A DNA stretch of 64,000 nucleotides from Limnoperna fortunei (Eukaryota; Mollusca; Bivalvia; Mytilida; Modiolidae). Under the pieces are notes generated by a model. The model was not told the origin of the DNA. It made no database searches and was given only the letters and a program-made list of their open reading frames with translations. Location: NCBI GenBank assembly GCA_944474755.1, contig OX104119.1, positions 50,251,171 to 50,315,170 on the forward strand, written 5' to 3'. Shown here piece after piece: positions 52,731-63,793 of this stretch. Positions within the stretch are counted from its first letter, which is position 1, and each line of letters begins with the position of its first letter. Both the position numbers and the translations under genes were made by a program.

Positions 52731-54347
52731 TCAACTTTCATTGACATCATTTTTATCATTTGTGTCCAATTTATCTTCAGCAAGACTTGATTTCCTGACA
52801 GGAGGGGGAGGCTTAGGCTTTTTAACTGATGGCCCCCCATTCACAGATGTGGTTGCTTCTGGCCTCTGTTTGTCTTTTTCAACCACACTTTGTTGTGACT
52901 CTCCACTACTAGAACTTGTACTACTATCAATGCTGCCTTCACGATCCTCTCGAGCTAATTCTTCTGAAAGTTTTAATTTCACACCCTCAAATGATTTTGT
53001 TGAATCAGCACTACTGTTTAAATTTTCACCCTTGTCAATATTTCCTTCTTGTCTTGACTGTTCCGATAGAATTCTTTCTCGCATTATCCTTGATGGTTTT
53101 TGTGGAACTGCCGGTTTAGGCGTTGATGTACATGTAGCAGCAAATTTAACAGTACCATCATTATTCCCTGCTACAATTGAAGAATCTTGAATGTCTGATG
53201 ATTTACTCTCATCTGCACGATGAGGGGATGAAAACCCAGACACTGATGTACCATCATCTGCACAGTGAGGGGATGTATATCCCGACACTGGGGCACTTCG
53301 CATTAATTTGCTGCTTTTTCTGGGTGGCGGTGGAGGAGGCACTTTCTTTGGCCTTAGATCAGGTTTATCTGCTGTCCCTTCATTATTTTCAGATTCACTT
53401 TTCGGAACAACAGTAATATTAGACTGAGTTAGTTCCCCTGATTTGTCGTGACTAGTTCCTGTTTGTGAATTTTTAAAAATTGATGGTTTTTGTATTGTTG
53501 CCTCTTTTTGAAATGTATACTTCTCTTGAGATTCTGTTTCAGGCTTTGTAGCACTAAATCGTGGAATATTTGAAGTTCTAGAACTAGATGTTATTGGGGA
53601 ATTTGGTGAAGGACTGGAGTCGCTTGATGAAGACGTTGGTGATGAAAATGATACTTTTGCAGTAGGTCGTGTAGCTGATGAACTACTTTTTGGAACATTT
53701 GAACTATCTTTAACAATGTATTTGGTTGTTCCCGAAACACTCGAACGACATGGCGAAATACGAACTGTGTAGTCCATGGTTGTTCGAGCTGGTGAAACCC
53801 TAGGTTCAGGGGACACCACTCTTTTTTCCTCTGATGGGGAAGTAGGTGGAGTTGTTAATGAACTGAAAAATGCTGCCCTTGCAGCATTTTTCTGAACAGC
53901 CAATTTTGCTGCCGACCTTTTCACATTTTCTTCATCAGAAGAACTTAATGTAAGAGGTGGCTTTTTTGCATCGCTACTTGTCCGTATTATTTTTTCATCA
54001 ATTTGTTTTCGCTGAGCCTCACTTCCCTTACTTGAGCTAGAAAGAACAATTTTTTCGGTTGTTGTTGATGTTAATGGAACAGAAAATTTCGTTGTAAATT
54101 GGGATTCTGAGGTAGATAATGGTTTACCAGCAGACGACACCTGGTTTCCTTTAGTAACCGTGTCCTGGCCATCACAATGACCCTTCGTAGTACAAAGGGT
54201 TTCAGATTTTGGCTTTTGTTTTGTAGCCTGCTCCTTCTCTGCAGCAGATTTTAAAGCCTTTGTAGCTTTTTCCAGTGACTTTCCAAATTTTAGAGCTTCC
54301 TGTTGTGTAATAATCTTCCTTTTTCTTTCTCGAGAAGCATCAGCTGC
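52731..54347 (-). CDS. SRCIN1-like: p140Cap-like terminal exon F
   Basis: 1617 nt including TGA; acceptor TATTTTCAG, phase 0. Encodes AADASRERKRKIITQQEALK then a long low-complexity Ser/Pro/Lys-rich tail of 538 residues in all. Contains three proline-rich SH3-ligand motifs and an imperfect tandem repeat VSGYTSPHCADDG / VSGFSSPHRADES (forward DNA about 53205-53290). The internal ATG at 54140 is not the gene start; the frame is open to the splice acceptor. Confidence 0.88.
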   Translation of the reverse strand, partial: AADASRERKRKIITQQEALKFGKSLEKATKALKSAAEKEQATKQKPKSETLCTTKGHCDGQDTVTKGNQVSSAGKPLSTSESQFTTKFSVPLTSTTTEKIVLSSSSKGSEAQRKQIDEKIIRTSSDAKKPPLTLSSSDEENVKRSAAKLAVQKNAARAAFFSSLTTPPTSPSEEKRVVSPEPRVSPARTTMDYTVRISPCRSSVSGTTKYIVKDSSNVPKSSSSATRPTAKVSFSSPTSSSSDSSPSPNSPITSSSRTSNIPRFSATKPETESQEKYTFQKEATIQKPSIFKNSQTGTSHDKSGELTQSNITVVPKSESENNEGTADKPDLRPKKVPPPPPPRKSSKLMRSAPVSGYTSPHCADDGTSVSGFSSPHRADESKSSDIQDSSIVAGNNDGTVKFAATCTSTPKPAVPQKPSRIMRERILSEQSRQEGNIDKGENLNSSADSTKSFEGVKLKLSEELAREDREGSIDSSTSSSSGESQQSVVEKDKQRPEATTSVNGGPSVKKPKPPPPVRKSSLAEDKLDTNDKNDVNES

Positions 54348-57300
54348 CTGAAAATAAATTACTATATTTAGAACATCATCAAAGGCACATTATACGAAGT
54401 ACCCGTGTATTAAATAAAGAAACTGTCCTCAGGCCAGCACAATGTTATTTACTGGTAAATTGCATAAATTTACATCCAAATTAAAGTGTTATGTATAGTT
54501 CACAATATTCACACTTTCTCATGTAAGTGGAACATGTTAATGCACATAATGCCCAGAAACTAAATGTGGTAAAAAAATAAATATAAATTTATGTCACTTT
54601 TCTTTACCGTAGTTGGCTGTGTATTATACAACTCAATCCTTACAACTGACTTTAACCTTAATGCCTCCTTGTGTATAATACTCACCCAGGCTGATATTAA
54701 CTTTTAAGCAAAAATAGTTTACACAGCTAACTACAGTAATCAAAATATTTATAGCTGCAAACACTCTCCGTTGCCCAAATTCTAGTTTCATATGAATGAG
54801 AATTGTGAACCATATCAAACATTTCCTTGTTTACAAAAACTGTTTTTCAAATCAAAACCCAGGAGTCAATTTCCAATACATCACTTGTATATTTTGTGTA
54901 TTGTGTGGTTAAATTACAACAAATACCGATACAATATTACTCGCAGGATGCAATAACCTTTTTAAACTAAACCATAAAGATGCAGCATACACATACTTGA
55001 CTTTTAAAGCCAAAACTTCACAGCTGCATGCATTTTGGCAAAAATAAAAAATCAGTAATCTCCAATTCAATTCAAATTATATATGCTATTAAATGTTTCC
55101 CCTTTGCAATATATTTTAACTTGGACTAAAACTACCAGTAGTCTGCTTAACCACCCACCCCCCTTGCAAACAAAATAAATAAATAAATAAATAAAACCTA
55201 AAACAAAACATAAAAAAAAACAGAAAATCAAACCTAACAACTTAAGTTTTCCAAATATTTTGTTTACCTACTCCAAACTACCAAAAATGTTTCCTTGGTA
55301 AGAAGCTGTACATTGTTAGTTATGCAAGGACATGACATTTTAATTTTGAAAATTTCATTCCGAAGCAGATAATAATCAAATTAAGTACATGCAATGCTGA
55401 TTGTGTTGGATTCTTAAAACAAGCAACAGCCAGGTAATATAACAAAAACAGTGTTATTTATTCATAATGTTTGCTGGATACTTGGACAGTTCCCACATAG
55501 CTGCCAAACATGTTTAAGGGTAGATACTTGGACAGTTCCCACATAGCTGCCAAACATGTTTAAGGGTGGACCGTAGGAATAACCTCTAAATTTGGGGTGA
55601 GGGAGGACAGAGTCAGGTTATATAGACATCATGAATCATTGGGTGAGACCTAGATTGGGGGTGGGGGAGGGCAGTGTCAGGTTATATGGACATCATGAAT
55701 CATTGGGTGAGACCTAGATTGGGGGTGGGGGAGGGCAGTGTCAGGTTATATAAGACATCATGAACCATAGGGTGACATGTTTGGAGAATGCTACACACCG
55801 GGCGCTACACACCCTTTACGAGGAAAAAAAGTTGCCCATTGATACTTTTAAAGTGACTGTCAAAATTTTGTGTCCAATGATAATTCTAAAACCAATCAGT
55901 CAAAAACTCATATGTAGAACTGATTTATTGTTTTATCAGGTTTTAAAAGCCACTTTCAGCAAGTTTACTGCCATATCTCTGTGACAAATTTTTGACATGT
56001 AACCCCATTTGGGTGCCAATTTAGTGCATCTATTTGTTTTTTTTATTTGTGCAAATATACAACAGTTAGTTTCAAGATGTTTGTTTGTTCAAGTAGTTTT
56101 AACCTGTGGATTGAGCATGGCATAGTTTTCTTGTAAATAGTTGAATTCCTAAGATTATCAAACTACTCTGAATTTAAACAGATTCCACACTGGAAAATCA
56201 TTTCAACATTGGTTCTGTATATTTGTATATTACATAGGACTACAGCATAAAATGAATTACTGGTACCTCACTAAGACAAATTATAATGTATAATTGACAC
56301 CTATTATATATATATATTATTAGAATCCTATATAACAGGCCAGCCGAGTACAATATAATGTATATACATAGTAAATATATAGATATATGATATCCATTTA
56401 TGCATTGCAGTAGATAGATATATTGAATTCTATTTTGAGCCAATAACATCAACAATTGTTTATATATTTATCAACAGGTTGTCAAGAAGACATTCTATAG
56501 TTACCATAGAGACAGTTGGATTATTTTATATATATAAAGCCTGAAAGATATTTCTGGTGCAAATATTACAGAAATTTGTTCAAATCACCGAAAATCATGT
56601 TATTTGGGAAAATTCGTATGGAACAATATCTACAAAGTAAATACACCCTGTTAGCACTAATACTGTTATTAAGCAGCTCATTTCTATAGTGTAAAATACT
56701 CACATCTTGTCCCTGAAATAGTCCATAGTGTTATTACATTTAGATCTTCAAGATCATAATCATATAGTAGTGTGGATTAATTTTTTATATTTTGAGGGGG
56801 GGAGGGGGGAATCAGGTAAAATGCAAATGACTGCAATATACAAAATGCAATTCCCTTGATGTTCTAATCAATGATAAAACCACAAATTATGTGGAAATTT
56901 TTCTAAAATTAGATACAGAGTTTACAGTATTCAAAAGGGTTAGGAAATATTTAATATCAAGTTATATGAGGTCACATGAGTGTACTGGGAGGGTAAATGA
57001 TTCTGAGGGAGAGGTACAGATGTTAACAAAACATGACAAACACCAACGCATTACTTAATTGTTGATAAAAAAAGTTAACAAAATCATTTAAGTAAGACTT
57101 TTTTCTGTTTACATACTTTTTTCTGTTTGTATCAGAACACAACCTGCCATTTTATATGGATGATCAATTTACTAAAAAGTCATTCCATTTAGGCCATGTA
57201 AAAAAATTTGCTTCTCAGGCCACTTTTCAAATTTTTTGATGAGGCAGGGAGGAGTCTTTTTATTTTCCTTGTTTTTCTTAACAAAATTGTTGCTTCTATT

Positions 57301-60300
57301 GCCACTTTTCAATTTTTTAAATGAGGAAGGCACTCTTTTTTTTTTTGGCATGCCATTCAATCGTGCAGCCTTCCAATCTGACAACGGCTGCTGCATCGTT
57401 GGCTTTAATTGATTCTAACAAGTCCCCAAGCGTACTGTCTGTCATATAATCCCAATGAATTGTCCACAGTATTATATTTTTTACTCCCGAGAGGACTTGG
57501 CATGACACCAAAGACAATGCTATGCTGACAGAAAATAAACAAACGATGTATATTTAAATCCACGCACCACATGATAAAGCGTGTTTTTGGAAATGTTTCG
57601 CAGAGTATTATGATCGCAACCATACAAATTTCAGGGCAGGACACAAAACTGTAGATTTATAAATTTGTTTGGTATGATAAATAACGACAAATGCGGCGAG
57701 TAAATGGGACCTGCGGCAGGGCCTGAGAAACTAATAGTTTTTTTTTTTTTGAACAGAACACAACCTGCCATTTTATATGGATGATCAATTTACTAAAAAG
57801 TCATTCCATTTAGGCCATGTAAAAAAATTAGCTTCTCAGGCCACTTTTCAAATTTTTTGATGAGGCAGGGAGGAGTCTTTTTATTTTCCTTGTTTTTCTT
57901 AACAAAATTGTTGCTTCTATTGCCACTTTTCAATTTTTTAAATGAGGAAGGCACTCTTTTTTTTTTTGGCATGCCATTCAATCGTGCAGCCTTCCAATCT
58001 GACAACGGCTGCTGCATCGTTGGCTTTAATTGATTCTAACAAGTCCCCAAGCGTACTGTCTGTCATATAATCCCAATGAATTGTCCACAGTATTATATTT
58101 TTTACTCCCGAGAGGACTTGGCATGACACCAAAGACAATGCTATGCTGACAGAAAATAAACAAACGATGTATATTTAAATCCACGCACCACATGATAAAG
58201 CGTGTTTTTGGAAATGTTTCGCAGAGTATTATGATCGCAACCATACAAATTTCCGGGCAGGACACAAAACTGTAGATTTACAAATTTGTTTGGTATGATA
58301 AATAACGACAAATGCGGCGAGTTAATGGGACCTGCGGCAGGGCCTGAGAAACTAATAGTTTTTTTTTTTTTGGCCTTAAAACAAATATTGACAATGAATG
58401 TTACTATATTTAATTTTGTCAATGTGAGTTTTTTAATCAGAAACACCAAGTGAGATGTTGATACATTGTGAAACAACTCCTTGAAAGAATTTATAAGTAG
58501 CAGAATAATGTTTGAAAGCTATTTCCCAAGTTTTAATGATTAAAGACCAAACAGTAGTAAGAATCTGATTTAAAAAATAAAAACTACAAGAAACTTGTAA
58601 CAGATAAACAAAATGTGTCATAACATCTACAGAAATCTTGTACAGCTTACAGGCATCACAGTAAACAATACGCTACCATTACCTGTATACTCTGAACACG
58701 AGAATCGTGATCCGGAACAACGGCCTTGATGTTTTCCATTAAATCCTTTCGATCATGGTGAGTTGGAATTCTCCCTCCAACTTTACCAGTTGGTACCTGA
58801 AGAGGGCGCTGTTCCTGAGCTGATGCTAACCTGAAAGTAATACAAAACATGCAATTACACTGGAGGACAAATCGGGTTCTATAACACAAACTATTACAAA
58901 TCAGTTAATATTTTGTTTTACATCAGAGCTAATTCAATTACTCTCTGCATAATATTCAATGCAAATGTCTCTGTTTATGATTTCAATGAATGGAAATTGT
59001 ATTTCATGGTTTTTTAATTCAATTATAAGTTTGTTTTTGTTCGAATGTTGTTTTAACGCCACTTTCAACAATTTTTCAGCTATATCATGGCGTACAGCTT
59101 TTATTGTGGGAGGAAGCCAGAGTACCTGGATAAAACCCCCGACCTTAGGAAAACTGGCAATCCTTGTCAATTAGGATTGGAGTTGTGCGCGCCCTGCCTG
59201 CATTGAGGCTCGAACCCACAATCTCAGTGTTGACAGACCACATGATCAATAGTAGACAAACTTCCTTAACTACTCGGCCACCAAGGCCCCTCAATTATTT
59301 GGATTGTTTTAAATTTTTCATCAGGTTATAAATTTAACCTGTTCAGTAATTAAAACATTCCTTAATTAAATCATTCTAATTGTGAATATAGCAGAAATAT
59401 TGGTGACTAGATGCTAAATATAATCCAGATTGTAAACTGCACTTTCCTGTACAGAGTCATACAAACAGTGACAAAAAAACAAACACAGGAGTTCAGTGAC
59501 TTTTAAGGACAGAATATTTATTTCATCAAGCAACATTGGGCATACAAATCAAAATAGGACAATGGGACATTAAATGATACCTCGCGACGTTATACTGTTT
59601 TCAATATCCATGAACACTTTTGATTGAAGTACAAGAAACAGCTCAGCATGATAACAGTCAATCTAAGAAGACAATTTTTACCTTGACCTTGGACCTATTT
59701 ATTTTTAAATTGCTCGACTCAAAAACTACAAAATGGAATTGTGCAGAAAATTCTACTTGATCTTCATTTTATATACTTAACAGCTGTGCAATGTTTTATT
59801 TTTGTTTGTTTAACGCCACTTTCAGCAATTTTTCAGCTATTTCATGGCCTCCAGTTTTTATTGGGGTAGGAAGTCGGAGTACCAGGGGAGAACCCCTGAC
59901 TTTTGGTAGGAAAACTGGCAATCCTTGTCCCTTGTCAATTAAGATTGGAGATGAGTACACCCTGCCCGCAGTGAGACTTGAACCTGCAATCTCAGCATTG
60001 ACAGACATGTGATCATCAGTAGACTAACTACCTTAACCACTCGAACACCGATGCCCCTGTTTTAACAGATGTTTTAACAAAATCTGTTAGCATGTTTTCA
60101 AGCTTATACCATTTGGAAACTGCCAAATGTTGACCAAAAAAAACTTAAAATAGCCCAAGCTGAAAACTACAAATTGGATTGTGCTGAAATTGAACCGGAT
60201 CTTCATTTTATAGTACTTAACAGCAGAGCTAAATATAAACAAAATCTGCTGACATGATTTTAAGTTATCATGTGGAAATCACAGTGGCACAGATGGAGGG

Positions 60301-63300
60301 ACACTCATATCCAAAAGGAGGGTACCACATATTACCATGCACTTTGTGTGGCAGGGTATAAAAACCAAGATTGAAATTAAATATACCTTTACAATAAAAT
60401 ATACAGGACTTTTTTAAATGTAGTTAATTTTCCATTTTTGATTTCACTGACCTGTTGTGTGATCATAAATCATTTATTGTTCACTCACCTTTTTAAAGTA
60501 AACAATGTACCAGTTAACCTTTTACATCTCTTTAAAGCTTCCTCAATTCTGTCCGGTTCATCTTTCAAAAACCTACAGCAAAAAATGAGGTTAACAAATA
60601 TTAGAAAAAAGATTTTATATAGTTAGCCCATTTGCTGAATTACGTTATTTTGTAATAATAGTGAATATTTTATTTTACAACCGTATGGTGCAACTATTGT
60701 AATATTTTCTGAGTGAACCAAGTTTGACATTGTCAGCAATTATTGTAATATTTTCAGAGTGAACTTTGACATTGTGTCAGCAATTATTGTAATATTTTCT
60801 GAGTGAACCAAGTTTGACATTGTGTCAGCAATTATTGTAATATTTTCTGAGTGAACTTTGACATTGTGTCAGCAATTATTGTAATATTTTCTGAGTGAAC
60901 CAAGTTTGACATTGTGTCAGCAATTATTGTAATATTTTCTGAGTGAACCAAGTTTGACATTGTGTCAGCAATTATTGTAATATTTTCTGAGTGAACCAAG
61001 TTTGACATTGTGTCAGCAATTATTGTAATATTTTCTGAGTGAACTTTGACATTGTGTCAGCAATTATTGTAATATTTTCTGAGTGAACCAAGTTTGACAT
61101 TGTGTCAGCAATTATTGAAATATTTTCTGAGTGAACCAAGTTTGACATTGTTCACAAACTATTACACCTAAAATTACTTTATTTGTGTCAAAATTCATGA
61201 AATAAACATCTACATACATTCAAAACAAATTTTAGTTCCCAAAAACAACCATACCGCGTGTAGGAAAATTAACGAGCAACTTATAAACAAAAATTGGTCA
61301 CGGTACGGAACAGATACATTTCCAGAGGTTGTCCAACTTCGGTGGCTCTAACAACCGATAACTCGAACTATTTTTGGCGACCCCAGGGAGTTCGAGTTAT
61401 CGAAGTTCTACTGTAGATATCTGAATGCAAATAGGATAATATATTTTTGTCAAGTATGTGATCATCAGTACATCAAGGTCGTTCTGAAGCCGATTTCTGA
61501 AAGGTTTTGGAACAGAGGATTGCAAAAGTTTGCACATCGTAGTATTTGATCTTGATGTTGGGCTACTTCGATCCTGCTTCAAAAACAATCGTTTTCACCA
61601 TGCTCATTTTGGAATAAACTTATCAATTTTATCATCGCTGGTTCACTGTTTATTTGTTAAAAGTGTTGCCTTAATCAAATAAAACATAATCAAAGTTAGG
61701 AAGCGTATCGTTCCACTTGTATACAAAACTGTCATTAGTGTTGCAGATAAAGTCAGAGGATTTTCGGAAGTACCAAACTGGTTACCATTGAAAATAATAG
61801 TTTTCCTTACACGTCAACATAAAGGATACCAGATTTTACATTGTCTCTGGTAAATAACATACACGGGCAGATCATACACGTATTAAAAAAATGTTGGTAC
61901 ATAATTTGCTGCATCATGATGATCCTCTGGGTAATATTTTTGGGGATCAGACATGTTTTTTATGCCTAAAATACGCACAAACGTGCGTTAACGGAAACGC
62001 TGTGCGAAAGTTAACATTCCTATTGAACCCTATTGTGGAATTACCTTTCCTCTTTTATTACGACCTCCATTTCCCCACTCATTACTTTTTTCATTTGTTC
62101 TTGAAGTCCTGGAAATCGACCTAAAATGTACAAAAATTTGTTTTAAGTTTGAAAAAACAATATGTTATACAAAAGGTCTATTTGAGTCTTTTTCTCCATA
62201 TAATTATGATAGGTCAACAAACTGATTGTAAAGCATTCTACTCACAGTCTAAGAAATGTTGTCCCCCAGGAAGACACAACATATCTGATTAAATCTGGTT
62301 TCCATGAAATATATTTGTGTTGAAGTTGTATTTAATCCCATATAATAAAATTAATCCAATTAAATTCAATTAATTCAGTGTTTAAAATGAACTAACTATG
62401 TGCACAATTTTGCACATCTTTATATACCTACATCTAAGTTCCCCGAGATGCTTGGTCACATGACTAAGAACCAGTGCCATTCCTTCAACGTCAGCCAAGT
62501 TTACACGACACTGTCTGGATATAACATCTTCTCTCATTTCTTCTACAGAAGATTCCAAATCCCTGCAAACGTACATTTAATTATAAAAATCAACTTATTA
62601 ATATTTGAATTTACATCTAATTATATGATAGTTTCCAGTTTTTATTTGTACGTTTGTTTGTTTGTATGGTTTTAACACCTCTCTCAGTAATTTTAAAGCC
62701 ATATCTTGGAATCTTATTTTTTGTGGGGAAAGAAGCATAAGTACCCAGTGAGTTACTTCCCCTCATTTTACCAACCACCCCCCCCCCCCCCCTCCTCCCA
62801 AAACAAAAAAAATGCAATCCTTGTCAATAAAGGTTAGAATCTTTACTAGAAATGTCTATTATGCATGCTATAACATGTAGGGAGAGAACCAAAGGTTTGT
62901 GATTTTTGTTTTGTTTTAATTAGACTTACTTTTCTTACCAACACCCCAACAGATTTCTTTAAACACTTTCCTGCATGAAACAAACCTAAACTAATTTCTT
63001 CAGCTTACTCAAATTCTTAGAAATTTCATTTATCTTACCATAGTTTCTCCAACTCTAGTACTCGAATTCTTTAACTTACCCTTCTTCCTACATCTTACCT
63101 TAATTCCTATTACTGGCCCTATTCCCTTCATCTTACAATAATTTTTCCAACTTTACCTAAATTCAACTTACCCCAATTTCATCAACTTACCCTAATTCCT
63201 TTAACACTTTACTGCCATCATCTTTGTAATGTTTACACTGTGTATCTATATCAGATCTTTGTTGTCTAAGTACCTGATGTTCAGCTCCTGGAACTGTCAT

Positions 63301-63309
63301 TAGCACCTT
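52731..63309 (-). CDS. SRCIN1-like: p140Cap / sickle-tail family protein, partial (six 3' exons, 724 aa)
   Basis: The family (SRCIN1, KIAA1217) scaffolds Src regulation and cortactin-linked actin control in vertebrates. Exons in transcript order: 63309-63191, 62562-62432, 62120-62045, 60572-60489, 58830-58683, 54347-52731; GT-AG junctions, phases consistent, 2175 nt in total. Exons 1-4 encode a helical/coiled-coil region with family blocks EEMREDVISRQCRVNLADVE, GMALVLSHVTKHLGELR, RFPGLQEQMKKVMSGEMEVV, FLKDEPDRIEEALKRCKRLT. Next comes DHDSRVQSIQAADASRERKR, then a Ser/Thr/Pro-rich tail with SH3-ligand motifs PPPPPPRK (about residue 523), AVPQKPSR (about 600) and KPPPPVRK (about 697). The 5' exons lie beyond the window. 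Family assignment is from recalled similarity. Confidence 0.82.
55478..55770 (+). repeat. Two adjacent short tandem duplications
   Basis: GATACTTGGACAGTTCCCAC ... AAACATGTTTAAGGGT is doubled (unit about 46 bp, 55478-55565). Next, AGGTTATATNGACATCATGA ... GATTGGGGGTGGGGGAGGG is present two and a half times (unit about 68 bp, 55608-55770). Confidence 0.88.
57133..58371. repeat. 621-bp tandem duplication, ~99% identical
   Basis: Copies 57133-57750 and 57754-58371 in direct orientation, both starting CAGAACACAACCTGCC and ending GAAACTAATAG plus a run of 12 T. I count four substitutions by eye. Each copy carries the same set of overlapping minus-strand frames (74, 66 and 79 residues), including one with PKKKRVPSSFKKLK. 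I do not recognise these peptides. The poly-T end suggests a mobile unit or a junction product. Confidence 0.92.
58683..58830 (-). CDS. SRCIN1-like: p140Cap-like exon E
   Basis: 148 nt; acceptor ACTTTCAG, donor CAG|GTAATG, ending in phase 0. Encodes LASAQEQRPLQVPTGKVGGR, then HDRKDLMENIKAVVPDHDSR and VQSIQ. Confidence 0.85.
59050..59292 (-). mobile_element. SINE, minus orientation, full length, in the exon D-E intron
   Basis: Reads plus: TAACGCCACTTTCAACAATT (tail complement), GGAAAACTGGCAATCCTTGT, GAGGCTCGAACCCACAATCT (B-box complement), TTAACTACTCGGCCACCAAG (A-box complement). The short frames inside are shadows. Confidence 0.88.
59798..60058 (-). mobile_element. SINE, minus orientation, full length, in the exon D-E intron
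   Basis: Tail complement TTTGTTTGTTTAACGCCACT, body GGAAAACTGGCAATCCTTGT, B-box complement GAGACTTGAACCTGCAATCT, and A-box complement TTAACCACTCGAACACCGAT. Confidence 0.88.
60489..60572 (-). CDS. SRCIN1-like: p140Cap-like exon D
   Basis: 84 nt; acceptor TGCTGTAG, donor AAAG|GTGAGT. Encodes FLKDEPDRIEEALKRCKRLT then GTLFTLKR, the most recognisable family block. Confidence 0.88.
60691..61151 (+). repeat. Minisatellite, ~10 units of 48 and 44 bp, in the exon C-D intron
   Basis: Unit CAATTATTGTAATATTTTCT + GAGTGAACCAAGTTTGACAT + TGTGTCAG (48 bp). A 44-bp form has GTGAACTTTGACAT in place of GTGAACCAAGTTTGACAT. The two forms alternate irregularly. Starts about 120 bases upstream (in plus coordinates, above) of exon D. 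Confidence 0.93.
61357..61401. repeat. Perfect 13-bp inverted repeat GATAACTCGAACT
   Basis: GATAACTCGAACT at 61357-61369 and AGTTCGAGTTATC at 61389-61401, loop TTTTTGGCGACCCCAGGG. I know this text as part of an invertebrate interspersed repeat. Confidence 0.8.
62045..62120 (-). CDS. SRCIN1-like: p140Cap-like exon C
   Basis: 76 nt; acceptor CATTTTAG, donor AAAG|GTAATT. Encodes CRFPGLQEQMKKVMSGEMEV then VIKEER across the junction. Confidence 0.85.
62432..62562 (-). CDS. SRCIN1-like: p140Cap-like exon B
   Basis: 131 nt; acceptor GTTTGCAG, donor AGAT|GTAGGT. Encodes DLESSVEEMREDVISRQCRV and VEGMALVLSHVTKHLGELR. A downstream GTATAT donor would break the frame into the next exon, so GTAGGT is chosen. 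Confidence 0.82.
62650..62830 (-). mobile_element. Very diverged SINE, minus orientation, in the exon A-B intron
   Basis: TATGGTTTTAACACCTCTCT, CAGTAATTTTAAAGCCATAT and TGCAATCCTTGTCAATAAAG keep the order of tail and body words. A C run of 14 with TCCTCC at 62779-62799 interrupts it. Confidence 0.6.
63191..63309 (-). CDS. SRCIN1-like: p140Cap-like exon A (first in window)
   Basis: 119 nt; acceptor TTTGTAG, donor GG|GTAAGT. Encodes KVLMTVPGAEHQVLRQQRSD through KVLKELG. Phase at its 5' side taken as 0 from the open frame. Confidence 0.75.
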
Positions 63310-63459
63310 CTACAAATGAACACAAACTTGTTTTGTTGTTTATTATTATTTTAAAGACACAAATAGTTCTGTAATCAGCAACCTGCAAAGTAAAAGCCAA
63401 TTAAATGTTTTTGTTTATTTAAGTGTTACTTTTTAGCTATATCAAATTTTTCTACTTTT

Positions 63460-63625
63460 CACGTCCTGAATATAGCTGAAATATTGCTTGCTGGACGTAA
63501 AACAACAATCAATCAATCAACTTTTCAGTTATACCATGGCATACAATTTTTATTGTGACAGAAATCATAAGTACTTAGTGAAGACCCCAGGAACAGTTGT
63601 ACAGGGTATAAATTAAGTGCACCCT
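63460..63625. mobile_element. SINE 3' fragments, two orientations
   Basis: AATATAGCTGAAATATTGCT ... GTAAAACAACAATCAATCAA at 63466-63510 is an ATCA-tailed 3' end on the plus strand. TTTTCAGTTATACCATGGCA and CAATTTTTATTGTGACAG after it look like the complement of a CAAA-type SINE body. Confidence 0.55.
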
Positions 63626-63770
63626 ATTTGTAATTGCAAAAACAGGCATATGAGAGCTCAAAACTGTAGTGAACTTTTCATAGCTATCGAATCAGTATTT
63701 TATAAACACATAATTGAGCTAATTTTACTTCATGGGACCCACTACCTAAACATACATTTAATACTTACCT

Positions 63771-63793
63771 TAACCCTAACCCTACCCTTAACC
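63771..63793 (+). repeat. Short telomere-like motif (CCCTAA)n
   Basis: TTAACCCTAACCCTACCCTT: two exact CCCTAA units and one degraded, the complement of the TTAGGG telomere repeat used by molluscs. Confidence 0.6.

Larger units (their letters stand above)
54348..58682 (-). other. p140Cap-like intron between exons E and F
   Basis: Carries tandem duplications at 55478-55770, an AT microsatellite at about 56306-56322, a candidate 9-nt microexon at 56704-56712 and the 621-bp tandem duplication at 57133-58371. No other coding exon recognised. Confidence 0.7.

Noticed and set aside
52741..53190. 149-residue plus-strand frame antisense to the p140Cap-like terminal exon
   Set aside because: Shadow of the Ser/Pro-rich coding strand; no homology seen.
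57172..57396. Basic 74-residue frame with PKKKRV as a nuclear protein
   Set aside because: The NLS-like word is encoded by a poly-T/poly-A tract (TTTTTTTTT), which gives Lys runs by chance; kept only as part of the duplication finding.
62428..62431. GTATAT as the donor of p140Cap-like exon B
   Set aside because: Using it shifts exon C out of the frame that encodes the RFPGLQEQMKK block; GTAGGT four bases earlier keeps it.
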